Shown: positions 7,854 through 17,436, counted from the first letter of the stretch. The stretch: DNA of 64,000 nt from Candidatus Pantoea gossypiicola (GCF_008632075.1 NZ_VWVM01000016.1:1-64000), one strand, 5' to 3'. Program-made: numbers and translations. The notes: generated from the sequence alone by a model not told the origin.

Positions 7854-9044
7854 ATGAGTCAGGTTCAGCCCAAACAGTATGCTTCCCGTATTCGCAACGA
7901 GCAGCATGCACTGGAAGTGGCTGCGCAACTGGCGCAGCAGTTCCGCGAGGGGGCCGCAGCGCGAGATCGTGAACGTGAACTGCCGCATTCCCCTCTGCAG
8001 ACCCTGTTTCAATCAGGATTAGGGGCGATTACCGTGCCGCAGGCCTATGGAGGCATTGCCGTATCAACCGCCACACTCGTGTCTGTGATCACGCTGATTA
8101 GCGAGGCTGATGCCGCGATCGGTCAGGTTCCGCAGAATCACTACTACGCGCTGGAAGTTCTGCGCGTTAACGGCAGTGAATCACAAAAACAGCGGTTGTA
8201 TCGGGAAGTACTGACTGGCGTGCATCTGGGTAATGCGCTGGCTGAGTTCTCCTCCCGTGCCGCACATCAGCGGACCACGCAGATTCGGTGCAATATTATC
8301 AACGGCAACAAGTTCTACGCTACCGGTGCGCTGTTTGCTGACCGCATTCCCACGGCTGCGCGCGATGAAGAGGATAAAGAGCAACTGGTATTTGTGCCAC
8401 GTCATCTGGCGGGTGTGACCGTTATTGATGACTGGAGCGGGTTTGGTCAGCGCACCACAGGCAGCGGCAGCGTCCTCTTCGAAAACGTCACGGTGGATGC
8501 TGCAGATGTGGTGCCGTTTCAGACAGCATTTGAGCGGCCAACGACTGTCGGCCCTTTTGCGCAGATTATGCACGCCGCTATCGATCAGGGAATTGCACGC
8601 GCCGCATTTAACGACATGCTCGACTTTCTGCGCCAGCGTGCCCGGCCCTGGCCTGACAGCGGGGTAACGCGTGCCACTGATGACCCCTTAACGCTCGATC
8701 GCACCGGACGTCTGGCGGCGCGACTGAGCGCCGGTGACGCCCTCTTAGCTGAGGCAGGCGCAGTCATCGACGCCGCGCAACAGCAGTCTGACGCCGCGAC
8801 GGTAGCGCTGGCCTCAGTTGAGGTAGCCAGAGCGCGCGCCTGGACGACAGAAGTCTCGCTGGAAGCGGCTAATTTGCTGTTTGAACTGGGCGGTTCACGC
8901 TCCAGCCTGCGTGAATATAATTTTGATCGCCACTGGCGTAACGCTCGCACCCATACCCTGCACGATCCGGTACGCTGGAAATATCCTGCCATCGGCAATT
9001 ACCTTTTGAATGGTGTTCTGCCGCCGCGCCGGGGCACGCTATGA
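7854..9044 (+). CDS. SfnB/DszC-type flavin-dependent oxidoreductase, second copy
   Basis: 396 residues, a clear tandem paralogue of the preceding gene: IGQVPQNHYYALEVL, GNKFYATGALFADRIP, DDWSGFGQRTTGSGSV and the C-terminal FDRHWRNARTHTLHDPVRWK. The AAGGAGACAGA leader is a strong ribosome site, and the stop overlaps the next start by 4 bases (ATGA). Having two different SfnB-like enzymes in one operon suggests either two successive oxygenations, a heteromer, or two substrates. As in the family, a reduced-flavin supply is required and no reductase is encoded alongside. Confidence 0.85.
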   Translation: MSQVQPKQYASRIRNEQHALEVAAQLAQQFREGAAARDRERELPHSPLQTLFQSGLGAITVPQAYGGIAVSTATLVSVITLISEADAAIGQVPQNHYYALEVLRVNGSESQKQRLYREVLTGVHLGNALAEFSSRAAHQRTTQIRCNIINGNKFYATGALFADRIPTAARDEEDKEQLVFVPRHLAGVTVIDDWSGFGQRTTGSGSVLFENVTVDAADVVPFQTAFERPTTVGPFAQIMHAAIDQGIARAAFNDMLDFLRQRARPWPDSGVTRATDDPLTLDRTGRLAARLSAGDALLAEAGAVIDAAQQQSDAATVALASVEVARARAWTTEVSLEAANLLFELGGSRSSLREYNFDRHWRNARTHTLHDPVRWKYPAIGNYLLNGVLPPRRGTL

Positions 9045-10390
9045 CTCAGAAACAGATTCTGCTCAACGCGTTTAATATGAATTGTGTCGGCCATATCCAT
9101 CACGGTATGTGGACGCACCCTGAAGATCGTTCAATCGAATTCAATACGCTGGCCTACTGGACTGATCTGGCACGCCTGCTGGAACGCGGACTGTTCGATG
9201 GGCTCTTTATTGCGGATATTCTGGGCGTCTATGACGTTTATCAGCAGGGTATTACGCTAACGGCACGCGAGTCGATACAGCTACCGGTCAACGATCCGCT
9301 GATGCTGGTTTCGGCTATGGCGGGCGTTACGCAGCATCTTGGCTTCGCCGTTACCGCTAATCTCAGTTATGAAGCACCGTTTCCTTTTGCGCGCCGTCTA
9401 TCAACACTCGACCATCTGACTCAGGGACGGATAGGCTGGAACATCGTCACCGGCTACCTGGACAGCGCCGCCCGTGCCATGGGAAACAAACAGCTGCTGG
9501 CACACGATGAGCGCTATGCACAGGCTGATGAGTTTCTCGATGTCAGTTATCAGCTATGGGAAGGAAGCTGGCAGGATGATGCGCTGGTTGTTGATCGCCC
9601 GAATCGCCTTTACGCAGACGCCACGAAAATTCATCCGGTCAGGCATCAGGGTGAATTTTATCAGGTTGAGGGCTATCACCTCAGCAGTCCGTCCCCCCAG
9701 CGTACCCCGTTGCTGTTTCAGGCGGGCACCTCTGCACGCGGGATTCAGTTTGCTGCGCGTCATGCTGAATGCACTTTTGTTAACGCAGCGACACCCACAG
9801 CGATGCGGCAGCAGACACAGCGACTGCGGCAGGCGGCGGTGGAGGCAGGCCGACGTGCAGATGATTTGCGCATTTTTATGGGTGTCGGCGTAATCGTGGC
9901 CCCGACAGAGCGTGAAGCACAGGAGAAACACCGCAGTTATCTTGAATATGCCAGCCCGGAAGCGGGCATTGCCCATTTCTCCAGTTCCATTGGTCTCGAT
10001 CTGGCCGCCTTTGAGCTCGACGAGCCCATTATCAGCGGGGAGACCCGGGCTATCGAATCGGTCAGTAAAGCCTACAGCGGCTGGACCCGTCGCCGCCTGC
10101 TGGAGCAGCATGCGATGGGCAGTCGCTATCCACTCATAATTGGTAATCCCGCGCAGGTCGCGGACGCGCTGCTGCACTGGATGGATGAAGGCGACATTGA
10201 CGGCTTTAATCTGACCCGCATTCTGAACCCGCAGAGTTATCGCGACTTTATCGATTTAGTTGTACCTGAACTCCAGCAGCGCGGGCGCTATAAAACGGCT
10301 TACCAGCCCGGTTCACTGCGCCACAAAATTTTCCAGCAGGATCGCCTGCCCGAACGTCACCCGGCGGCACGCTGGCGTCATTCCGCCTGA
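9041..10390 (+). CDS. NtaA/DmoA/DszA-family FMN-dependent monooxygenase
   Basis: 449 residues, luciferase-like TIM-barrel monooxygenase. Family marks are NAFNMNCVGHIHHGMWTHPEDRS at the start, YWTDLARLLERGLFDGLFIADILGVYDVY, LDHLTQGRIGWNIVTGYLDSAAR and SPSPQRTPLLFQAGTSARG. Known members cleave C-N or C-S bonds using FMNH2 and O2: NtaA on nitrilotriacetate, DmoA on dimethylsulfide, DszA on dibenzothiophene sulfone. The sulfur setting here favours a C-S cleavage role downstream of the SfnB-like enzymes. It overlaps the preceding gene (ATGA) and is 33 bases from the MetQ-like gene, so it is co-transcribed with an importer that may bring in its substrate. Confidence 0.87.
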   Translation: MTQKQILLNAFNMNCVGHIHHGMWTHPEDRSIEFNTLAYWTDLARLLERGLFDGLFIADILGVYDVYQQGITLTARESIQLPVNDPLMLVSAMAGVTQHLGFAVTANLSYEAPFPFARRLSTLDHLTQGRIGWNIVTGYLDSAARAMGNKQLLAHDERYAQADEFLDVSYQLWEGSWQDDALVVDRPNRLYADATKIHPVRHQGEFYQVEGYHLSSPSPQRTPLLFQAGTSARGIQFAARHAECTFVNAATPTAMRQQTQRLRQAAVEAGRRADDLRIFMGVGVIVAPTEREAQEKHRSYLEYASPEAGIAHFSSSIGLDLAAFELDEPIISGETRAIESVSKAYSGWTRRRLLEQHAMGSRYPLIIGNPAQVADALLHWMDEGDIDGFNLTRILNPQSYRDFIDLVVPELQQRGRYKTAYQPGSLRHKIFQQDRLPERHPAARWRHSA

Positions 10391-10423
10391 CCTCATTGAT
10401 CTATTTAACCTCAAGGAATCACC

Positions 10424-11233
10424 ATGACACGCTCAAAAACACTACGCGCCGCCCTGGGCGGTCTGCTGCTGACTCTCAGTGCCGCTGCGAGCGCAGCGAA
10501 CTACTCCGGCCCGCTCAAAGTGGGGACCACCGCTGCGTTTGCCCCGCCGCTGGAGACCGCCGTCGCCGAAGCAAAGAAGCAGGGCCTGGATGTTGAACTG
10601 GTCGAATTTACCGACTGGACGGCACCTAACGTCAGCGTTGAAAACGGTGATATCGACGTCAATCTGTTCCAGCACAAGCCTTTTCTGGAGAATGCTAATC
10701 AGTCCGGCGGCTTCCACCTGGTCGCTTATGCGCCGGCCATCATTAATAACATTGGTCTTTATTCCAAAAAACACAGTGCGATTGATCAGATTCCCGAAGC
10801 CGGCACCGTTGCTATCGCCAACGATCCAATTAATGGCGCACGCGGATTACTGCTGCTGCAGAAGGCGAGGCTGATTACGCTCAAACCGGGTGTGGGACTG
10901 AAAGCAACCGTTGATGACATCGTCAGCAACCCAAAAAAGCTGAAAATTATCGAGGTGGAAGCCGTACAGCTCTCACGGTCATTGGAAGAGGTCGACCTGG
11001 CGCAGGGCTACCCACACTATCTGCGTCTGGCAAAGACAATTGATCCCAATAAGGCGCTGCTGTTCGACGGGCTGGAGCACCCGGAATATGTGATTCAGTT
11101 TGTAATCCGTCAGGGCCATCAGGACGATCCGCGACTGGCAAAGTTTGTTGATATCTATCAGCACTCTCCGGTAGTACGCGCCAGCCTCGACAATTTCTAT
11201 GGCAAACTCTATCAGCCAGGCTGGAGCCAGTAA
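10424..11233 (+). CDS. MetQ/NlpA-family substrate-binding protein
   Basis: 269 residues with a Sec signal peptide (cleavage near ASA-ANY). There is no lipobox cysteine, so unlike E. coli MetQ it would be a soluble periplasmic protein. Family motifs are LKVGTT, NLFQHKPFLENAN, IALANDPINGARGL-like (here VAIANDPINGARGLLLLQKA) and ALLFDGLEHPEYVIQFV. It is the ligand receptor for the MetN-MetI pair that follows after 2 bases. Because its operon partners are sulfur monooxygenases, the ligand may be a methionine oxidation product or another organosulfur compound rather than methionine itself (inference). Confidence 0.88.
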   Translation: MTRSKTLRAALGGLLLTLSAAASAANYSGPLKVGTTAAFAPPLETAVAEAKKQGLDVELVEFTDWTAPNVSVENGDIDVNLFQHKPFLENANQSGGFHLVAYAPAIINNIGLYSKKHSAIDQIPEAGTVAIANDPINGARGLLLLQKARLITLKPGVGLKATVDDIVSNPKKLKIIEVEAVQLSRSLEEVDLAQGYPHYLRLAKTIDPNKALLFDGLEHPEYVIQFVIRQGHQDDPRLAKFVDIYQHSPVVRASLDNFYGKLYQPGWSQ

Positions 11234-11235
11234 AC

Positions 11236-12336
11236 ATGGTCAGCCTTAGCATCCCTGAGACGTCGGCATTGTCCGATGCCGCTACGCGCCATACCAGCGG
11301 TGCTTCACACGTCATCATTGAAGCATTAAGTAAATGTTATCCCGGCCAGTCTGTGGATGCACTGCGTAATATTAATCTCGGGATCCATCGCGGAGAAATA
11401 TTCGGCATCATTGGCCGCAGCGGTGCGGGAAAATCTACGCTCATCCGCTGCCTCAATCGTCTGGAAGAGCCGACTGCCGGGCGCATTGTGATCGATGGCA
11501 CCGATATCAGCGCGCTTAACACGCGGCAACTGGTCGAATGGCGGCGCAGCACCGGCATGATTTTCCAGCACTTCAATCTGCTATCGGCCAAAACCGTACG
11601 GCAGAATATTGAGCTACCGCTCAAAGTGGCAGGCGTACCTGCTGCCGTGCGGGCGCGCAAAGTGGATGAGCTGCTGGCGCTGGTCGGGCTGGAGGCGCGG
11701 CAACACGCCTGGCCCGCACAACTTTCCGGTGGACAGAAACAGCGCGTCGGTATTGCCCGTGCGCTGGTCCATGATCCGGAACTGCTGCTGTGCGATGAAG
11801 CGACATCAGCACTCGACCCCGAAACGACACGCTCGATTCTGGCGCTGCTTAAAAAGATCAATCAGCAACGCCATATTACCATTGTATTGATCACTCATGA
11901 GATGGACGTCGTTCATGACCTTTGCCACAACGTTGCGGTAATCGATCAGGGTGAAATCATTGAGTGCGGCCCGGTCTGGCAGGTTTATAGCGACCCGCAG
12001 CAGGAGACGACGCGCCAGCTGCTGAACCCCAATCATCATGCTCTGCCGGAGTCGATCGGCACACGCCTGACTGCCCACCGGCAGCATCATCAATCCCGTT
12101 TGTTAGTCCGGTTACGTTACACAGGGCAGGGTGCACAACCCGATATCGGTGCGCTGAGTGCAGAGATCGCAGGCGAAATCACCCTGATTTACAGCGCTAT
12201 CGAGTGGGTTGACAGCAAACCCACCGGCCAGTTGTTGCTCCTGCTGGATGCCCGACACGAGGCGCAATCTGTGACAACACAACTGGCGCACATCGCCGAT
12301 CGACTGGAGGTATTAGGTTATGTCACCGGCTATTGA
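11236..12336 (+). CDS. MetN-type ABC transporter ATPase
   Basis: 366 residues. The nucleotide-binding domain has Walker A GRSGAGKST, Q-loop MIFQHFNLL, signature LSGGQKQR, Walker B LLLCDEATSALD and H-loop ITHEMD. The C-terminal ~90 residues resemble the NIL (ACT-like) domain that in MetN senses cytoplasmic methionine and shuts transport. An extra ~25 residues precede the ABC domain (the first conserved strand is at VIIEALSKCY). It overlaps the permease gene by 17 bases. It would energise import of the ligand bound by the MetQ-like protein. Confidence 0.9.
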   Translation: MVSLSIPETSALSDAATRHTSGASHVIIEALSKCYPGQSVDALRNINLGIHRGEIFGIIGRSGAGKSTLIRCLNRLEEPTAGRIVIDGTDISALNTRQLVEWRRSTGMIFQHFNLLSAKTVRQNIELPLKVAGVPAAVRARKVDELLALVGLEARQHAWPAQLSGGQKQRVGIARALVHDPELLLCDEATSALDPETTRSILALLKKINQQRHITIVLITHEMDVVHDLCHNVAVIDQGEIIECGPVWQVYSDPQQETTRQLLNPNHHALPESIGTRLTAHRQHHQSRLLVRLRYTGQGAQPDIGALSAEIAGEITLIYSAIEWVDSKPTGQLLLLLDARHEAQSVTTQLAHIADRLEVLGYVTGY

Positions 12337-12970
12337 ACGTTTATGGGTCGCCTTTCTGGATACGCTGCTGATGGTAGGTGTCTCCTCTGCGCTCGCGCTC
12401 GCGCTGGGCTTACCGATGGCGGTGATTCTGGTGGTCAGCGGACGCGGCGATCTTTTTCCCAGCCCACTCCTTAATCGGGTGCTGGGCTGGGTGGTTAACC
12501 TCTTTCGTTCTATTCCCTTTTTGATCCTGATGGTGGCGTTAATTCCCTTTACCCGCTGGATTGTGGGAACCACCTATGGCGTCTGGGCAGCCGTCGTACC
12601 GCTCACCCTTGCAGCTACCCCGTTTTTTGCCCGTATTGCGGAAGTGAGCCTGCGTGAAGTTGATAAAGGGCTGACCGAAGCGGCACAGGCCATGGGATTT
12701 CATCGCTGGCATATTATCTGGCATGTGCTGCTGCCTGAAGCGCGGCCTGGCATCGTCAGCGGTTTTACCATCACGCTGGTGACGATGATCAACGCGTCAG
12801 CCATGGCCGGCGCTATCGGTGCAGGCGGATTGGGGGATCTGGCGTATCGTTATGGTTATCAGCGTTTTGATATGCAGGTGATGGTGACAGTGATTGTGGT
12901 GCTGGTTGCGCTGGTGACACTCCTTCAGTTGTGTGGCGATCGGCTGTCGCGTCGCCTGAACCATCGCTAA
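12320..12970 (+). CDS. MetI-type ABC transporter permease
   Basis: 216 residues, five predicted membrane spans, with the coupling-helix region EAAQAMGFHRWHIIWHVLLPEARPGI typical of the BPD inner-membrane domain and MetI-like segments INASAMAGAIGAGGLGDLAYRYGYQRF. It pairs with the overlapping MetN-type ATPase and the MetQ-like receptor as a complete importer. It is the last gene of the rightward sulfur operon, followed at once by a terminator. Confidence 0.9.
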   Translation: MSPAIERLWVAFLDTLLMVGVSSALALALGLPMAVILVVSGRGDLFPSPLLNRVLGWVVNLFRSIPFLILMVALIPFTRWIVGTTYGVWAAVVPLTLAATPFFARIAEVSLREVDKGLTEAAQAMGFHRWHIIWHVLLPEARPGIVSGFTITLVTMINASAMAGAIGAGGLGDLAYRYGYQRFDMQVMVTVIVVLVALVTLLQLCGDRLSRRLNHR

Positions 12971-12976
12971 ACGTAT

Positions 12977-12998
12977 AAGGCCGGGTTCCCCCGGCCTT
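12977..12998. terminator. Terminator between convergent sulfur operons
   Basis: AAGGCCGGG / CCCGGCCTT forms a 9-bp perfect stem with a TTCC loop, followed by GCTGTTTT. It sits 6 bases past the MetI-type stop and 6 bases before the stop of the converging gene, and probably serves both. Confidence 0.85.
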
Positions 12999-13004
12999 GC
13001 TGTT

Positions 13005-14222
13005 TTATGCCCCTTCGCCGTTGCCGATCTGCCAGATAAATGTCGGATCGTTGCCATTGACCTCCCAGTCACCCACATTGCGGATTTTGTAGATCACCGG
13101 GTTGTGTGATGACACTGTGCGGGCGTTGCGCCAGTGCCGATCCAGCACCTTGCTGACGCGGGTATCGGACGCGCCCAGCGCATTGAAGCACTCCGTGGCA
13201 GCTCGCGTCACTAACTCCACCGCGACGACCTGCGCCCGGGCGGACTCCACCTCTGCCTGAACGTTCGCCGCGTGAAGCTCCGCTTCATTCGCACCGCTCA
13301 GTTGCAGTTCAAATGCCCGTTGCAGTGAGTGGGTCGCCCGATCAACGGCAGCTTCAGCGGCCCAGGTCCAGCTGCTGATCTGACCGACTACCTGCAGCAC
13401 CTGCACATCCTGCTTAACCTGAGGCGCATTGCCGTGGCTGTAAATCCGTTTACGCTGTGCGACCCCTTGTGACGCATCGCGCACTACGGCCCGGCCTATA
13501 CCCGCCAGCGTAGCTAATAACACATGCTGATAAAATGCGGTCTGATAGCGAAAGCGCTCACTGAAATCATAAACGTGCGGCTGCTCCACGCGGGCATGAT
13601 GAAAGCGTGTGGTGCCACTGCCGGTCAGCCGCTGCCCGAAACCATCCCAGTCATCATCACGCTCTACCTCATTCTGATGCGTGTTCACCAGCGCGATGAC
13701 ATCGCGGCCGTTGTCAGTCTGCTGTGCATAGACATCAATCCAGTCCGCATAGAGCGTGCCGGTGCTGTAAAACTTCTCACCGCTGATGCGCCATTCTCCC
13801 TCTGCCGGTGAGACCTGGGTGTTGACCTCACCCAGCTTAACCGCTCCGATTTCACTCCAGCCACTGCCCACCAGCTCGCCATCCACGAAACGGCGGAACC
13901 ATTGCCGTCGATCCTCACTCTCCGGCTGATTCAGGCGATCCTCAATAAAGGCAAAGTGCGCGCGCAGTGCCTGCGGCAGATTCGAATCCGCTTCAGCCAG
14001 CGCGGTCAGCAGAGAAAAAAGCTGCGGCAGTGAGACGCCGAAGCCGCCTTCTTCTTTAGGGATGCGCAGGGTGCCGAACCGCGCCTCTTTCAGCCAGCGG
14101 ATTGGCTCATGCAGCAGAGTACGGTTGATTTCACGCGCGGCAGCGCCTTCAGCAATGCGGTTAAAGAGTGGCCGGAACTGTTCGGTCAGCGCGGAAAATT
14201 CAGTACGGGTTAATTCAGACAT
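13005..14222 (-). CDS. SfnB/DszC-type oxidoreductase, third copy
   Basis: 405 residues from ATG 14222 (AGGAGAAGATC before it); an upstream in-frame start at 14273 lies within the MFS gene and is less likely. Acyl-CoA dehydrogenase fold with GEKFYSTGTLYADWIDV, DDWDGFGQRLTGSGTT and the C-terminal LDRHWRNARTVSSHNPVIYK, a variant of the motif in the two rightward copies. It is therefore a more distant paralogue, perhaps for another substrate. It overlaps the MFS gene by 8 bases, so transporter and enzyme are translationally coupled, pointing to uptake and first oxidation of one compound. Confidence 0.83.
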   Translation of the reverse strand: MSELTRTEFSALTEQFRPLFNRIAEGAAAREINRTLLHEPIRWLKEARFGTLRIPKEEGGFGVSLPQLFSLLTALAEADSNLPQALRAHFAFIEDRLNQPESEDRRQWFRRFVDGELVGSGWSEIGAVKLGEVNTQVSPAEGEWRISGEKFYSTGTLYADWIDVYAQQTDNGRDVIALVNTHQNEVERDDDWDGFGQRLTGSGTTRFHHARVEQPHVYDFSERFRYQTAFYQHVLLATLAGIGRAVVRDASQGVAQRKRIYSHGNAPQVKQDVQVLQVVGQISSWTWAAEAAVDRATHSLQRAFELQLSGANEAELHAANVQAEVESARAQVVAVELVTRAATECFNALGASDTRVSKVLDRHWRNARTVSSHNPVIYKIRNVGDWEVNGNDPTFIWQIGNGEGA

Positions 14223-15678
14223 GATCTTCTCCTGTTGCAGATTGTTCATCAATGTCCTGTCGGGTCGGTTCAAACCGGATAATCAACAGGAAAATAATGG
14301 GGATAAGGGCGGCGAGAGAGACGATCCAGAACATGTTGGTACCATAACGGGCCTGCAGAATGGGCAGGATAAATAGTGCCAGCGCACTGCCGATACCAGA
14401 GAGCGAGCGACTGAAGCCAACACCGGTTGCGCGAATGTGGGTAGGATAAGAGAGCGCCGGATAGATCATTAACTGCGCACCGGGGCCGAACCCTTCGGCA
14501 AACAGCCAGAGTCCCAGCATGAGCACGGCAAACACCACGCCAGCAGTGGCCTGTGGATGACCGATCAGCGCCAGCGAGATCAGCGCAATAAACTGCAGGG
14601 CAAAACCCGCAATCGCCACATGTCTGGAAGGGAACTTCCATGCCAGCCGCATCCCCAGCAGACCGCCGGTAAAGGCAAACAGCGCGTTCAGCCCTAGTGA
14701 GGCGGAGATGGTTTCAAACACGCCCGCGCCCAGGAACTGCGCCAGGATAGAGGGCAGAAAGAATGCGATGGCGGTGTACTCAAATGCGATACAGACGTTC
14801 ATTACTGCGCTGACGATCGTGCGTTCGAGGTAAGGCTTCTGAAACAGCACGCGGAAACTCACTTTCGGGGCCGCTTTCGCGGTTTCGGTTTTTTCGGGCT
14901 GCTCTTCATGCGCAATAATGCCGTAGGAGTCGCGCAGGATACGAACTGCACCGCTCAGGTCTCCCTGATTGGCTGCCCACAGCGGTGACTCATTCATGAA
15001 TTTGCTGCGCACGGCGATAATGAGCAGCGCCGGTACCGCGCCAAACAACAGCGAGGCACGCCATAACCAGTCGATGTGTTCGGCAGGCAGCAGGAAATAG
15101 AGCGCAAAAATAATAAAGAAACAGGCAGATGACGCGGCGTACCACATCGGGCACCAGGCCGCGAGACGCGACGCTTTGTTGCCTTTGCCGGAGAATTTAG
15201 AGAACTCTGCCAGGTAGGCCATGGCAACCGGCAGATCGATCCCGACCCCGATGCCCATCAGAAAGCGTGCGCCAATCAATACCCAGACGTTGGGTGCCAG
15301 ACCCGCAGCTATCGCAGAGACCACAAAGAACAGCATGTCCGCCATAAACACCGAGTAGCGGCCATATTTATCGGTCAGCCAGCCGCCGACCAGATTACCG
15401 ACGATAGTGCCGATCATAATTGAAGAGGTGACCAGTCCGGTCAGCACCGGGGTTAAGCCAAACTCTTTCACGACATCGTCAATACCATAAGAGAGCGTGG
15501 TGAGATCGTAGGCATCAAGAAATACACCGCCCAGCGCCAGGAACACAATCCAGCGGGCGTAGCTGTTTTTCTCCGTTTTACTGTTGATTAGCCGGGCCAC
15601 ATCACTCACCGAACGAACCGGCGTGGAGTGGGGCGGCGGGGCGGTCAGGGTGTTGTCAATCTCTAATGTACTCATCAT
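14215..15678 (-). CDS. MFS transporter, metabolite:H+ symporter type
   Basis: 487 residues with 12 predicted spans. Major-facilitator motifs are visible: DAYDLTTLSYG in span 1, GGWLTDKYGR after span 2 and RFLMGIGVGIDLPVAMAYLAEFS in the span 4-5 region. This is the pattern of the sugar/aromatic-acid symporter groups. It begins ATGATG after AACGAGGAT. Coupling to the downstream SfnB-like gene suggests it imports that enzyme's substrate, perhaps an organosulfur or aromatic acid; the ligand is not deducible from sequence. Confidence 0.85.
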   Translation of the reverse strand: MMSTLEIDNTLTAPPPHSTPVRSVSDVARLINSKTEKNSYARWIVFLALGGVFLDAYDLTTLSYGIDDVVKEFGLTPVLTGLVTSSIMIGTIVGNLVGGWLTDKYGRYSVFMADMLFFVVSAIAAGLAPNVWVLIGARFLMGIGVGIDLPVAMAYLAEFSKFSGKGNKASRLAAWCPMWYAASSACFFIIFALYFLLPAEHIDWLWRASLLFGAVPALLIIAVRSKFMNESPLWAANQGDLSGAVRILRDSYGIIAHEEQPEKTETAKAAPKVSFRVLFQKPYLERTIVSAVMNVCIAFEYTAIAFFLPSILAQFLGAGVFETISASLGLNALFAFTGGLLGMRLAWKFPSRHVAIAGFALQFIALISLALIGHPQATAGVVFAVLMLGLWLFAEGFGPGAQLMIYPALSYPTHIRATGVGFSRSLSGIGSALALFILPILQARYGTNMFWIVSLAALIPIIFLLIIRFEPTRQDIDEQSATGEDHV

Positions 15679-15808
15679 ATCCTCGTTATTATATTCAGCA
15701 GGTCACGAGGTTTTTATAGGCATTCCCGGCTCAGTAAACAACCAACAAATATGGATAACTATTCTATATAATTCAATAAGTTAATGTCATTTTTCAGACA
15801 TGGAAAAG

Positions 15809-15836
15809 ACCGGATGAATGCAGTGATTCATCCGGT
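15809..15836 (-). terminator. Terminator at the end of the leftward ssuD operon
   Basis: ACCGGATGAAT / ATTCATCCGGT form an 11-bp perfect stem with a 6-base loop. On the minus strand it is followed by CTTTTCC. It lies 24 bases past the stop of the binding-protein gene and insulates the MFS gene. Confidence 0.75.
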
Positions 15837-15859
15837 TCGGGCCAGTCCAGGCCTATTGA

Positions 15860-16735
15860 TTATTCTGCGGAAACCGGCACCAGCACGCCTTTCACCAGCG
15901 GATCCTGCGTTTCTTTCAGCCACTGCTGTAGCCGGGGGTCGGCGAAGGCTTTTTTAAGCCGGACAATATTTTCATCTGCCAGCCAGGGCGTACCTATAAC
16001 CAGTTGAGAGGCAAAGGTGCGAGGGGCTGGCGGGAATAAAATGCCTTTTTCGCGCGGTACTTTTCCGGCATCAAACTGTGAAACATAGCCGATGGCTGCA
16101 TCAACCGAATTCAGCGCACGTGGCATGGTCAACAGATCCAGCTCTTTAAAGTTGAAACCATGAGGATTCTCTTTGATGTCTTTGAGTTTTGCGGTGCGTG
16201 GCTCAATCGCCGGATCAAGGCCAATCAGGCCGATACGCTGCAGTAGCCATAAGGCCTGACCCTGATTAGCGCCATCATTGGGCACCACAATCTCCGCGCC
16301 CTGTGGCAGTTCACTGATGGCACGGTAGCGATCTGAGTAGATGCCAAACGCCCACTGGAACAGCGGCAGGGTGGCTGTCAGCGGAAATTTATTGGCATCC
16401 ACCACCTGTTTCAGCCACCACTGATGCTGATAGACGGTGGCGGCATATTTACCCTCCGCCACTGCGCGATCGGCCTGTACCGGATCCTGCAATCCTTCCG
16501 CCTCCAGTTTAATGCCGTAGTCGGGCGCTATATGTTGCGCCACAAACTGAATCAGCCGCTCTTCACCGGCCATCGCCGGTTCAAAATGGACTTTCAGCGT
16601 GGTGCCAAAAGTGACGGTGCGGGCCTTGTGCGCAACCTGATACCAGACCGCAGCGGCAATCAACAGTAAGACCACCCCAGCCACTACCCACGGCCATTTT
16701 TTCTTCTGTCGGATTTCAAAGTCGTGATGCGTCAT
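15860..16735 (-). CDS. Membrane-anchored MetQ/NlpA-family binding protein
   Basis: 291 residues. Instead of a cleavable signal it has a short basic cytoplasmic start, one hydrophobic segment at residues ~15-33 (WVVAGVVLLLIAAAVWY) and no lipobox, so it looks tethered to the inner membrane. The mature domain follows the NlpA pattern: VTFGTTLKVHFEPA, YAATVYQHQWWLKQ, IVVPNDGANQGQALWLLQRIGLI and a C-terminal FASQLVIGTPWL. It is the receptor for the permease and ATPase upstream in the operon, overlapping the permease by 4 bases. The ligand is probably a sulfur compound handled by the SsuD or DmoA-like enzyme of the same operon (inference). Confidence 0.83.
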   Translation of the reverse strand: MTHHDFEIRQKKKWPWVVAGVVLLLIAAAVWYQVAHKARTVTFGTTLKVHFEPAMAGEERLIQFVAQHIAPDYGIKLEAEGLQDPVQADRAVAEGKYAATVYQHQWWLKQVVDANKFPLTATLPLFQWAFGIYSDRYRAISELPQGAEIVVPNDGANQGQALWLLQRIGLIGLDPAIEPRTAKLKDIKENPHGFNFKELDLLTMPRALNSVDAAIGYVSQFDAGKVPREKGILFPPAPRTFASQLVIGTPWLADENIVRLKKAFADPRLQQWLKETQDPLVKGVLVPVSAE

Positions 16736-17436
16736 GTTGAATGTTTTCCCTGATAAGGTTGCAGCGCCGAAATCAAACGGTCGCCTAAAAACTGAACCAG
16801 CTGAATAGTGACGATCAGCACCATAATGGTGGCCACCATGATGTGATTATCAAAACGCTGATAGCCGTAAACCACAGCCAGATAGCCAATCCCCCCGGCA
16901 CCGATCGTTCCGGCGATAGCGGAATACTCAATCATCGAAATAAGATTCAGCACAATGGCTGCCACAATTGCGGGCAGGGCTTCACTAATCTGGGCGCGGG
17001 TAATGATTTGCCATGTGGAACCGCCGGAGACCAGGCCCACGGCGGTGACATCAGCGGGCAGTGCACGCAACGCATTGCTGACCAGCCGGGCAAAAAAGGG
17101 CGTGCCGGCGATGATCATCGGTACCACGGCTGCGGGGATGCCAATAGTGGTGCCGGTCAGCCAGAAGGTAAAAGGGATAATGGCCGCCATCAGCACCAGA
17201 AAAGGGAGTGAACGGCCCATGTTGATAATCCAGCCCAGAATCTGGTGCAGCGTCCTGTGCGGAAACAGCCCCTGCCGCGAGGTGTTAAACAGCACCACCC
17301 CCAGCAGGCCACCGAGTGTCACCACAAACAGCATCACCACAGCCACCATCAGCCAGGTTTCTCCGTAGGCCGGCAGCATCAGCGCCGGGATCTGGTTCCA
17401 CGGCGTATCCTGGCTCAATACGTCAGCCGGTTTCAT
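16732..17436 (-). CDS. MetI-type ABC transporter permease, second system
   Basis: 234 residues with about five membrane spans. It aligns by eye with the other MetI-type permease in this window: RSLPFLVLMAAIIPFTFWLTGTTIGIPAAVVPMIIAGTPFFARL and EYSAIAGTIGAGGIGYLAVVYGYQRFD. Four-base overlaps with both neighbours (ATPase upstream, binding protein downstream) show tight operon organisation. Confidence 0.9.
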   Translation of the reverse strand: MKPADVLSQDTPWNQIPALMLPAYGETWLMVAVVMLFVVTLGGLLGVVLFNTSRQGLFPHRTLHQILGWIINMGRSLPFLVLMAAIIPFTFWLTGTTIGIPAAVVPMIIAGTPFFARLVSNALRALPADVTAVGLVSGGSTWQIITRAQISEALPAIVAAIVLNLISMIEYSAIAGTIGAGGIGYLAVVYGYQRFDNHIMVATIMVLIVTIQLVQFLGDRLISALQPYQGKHST

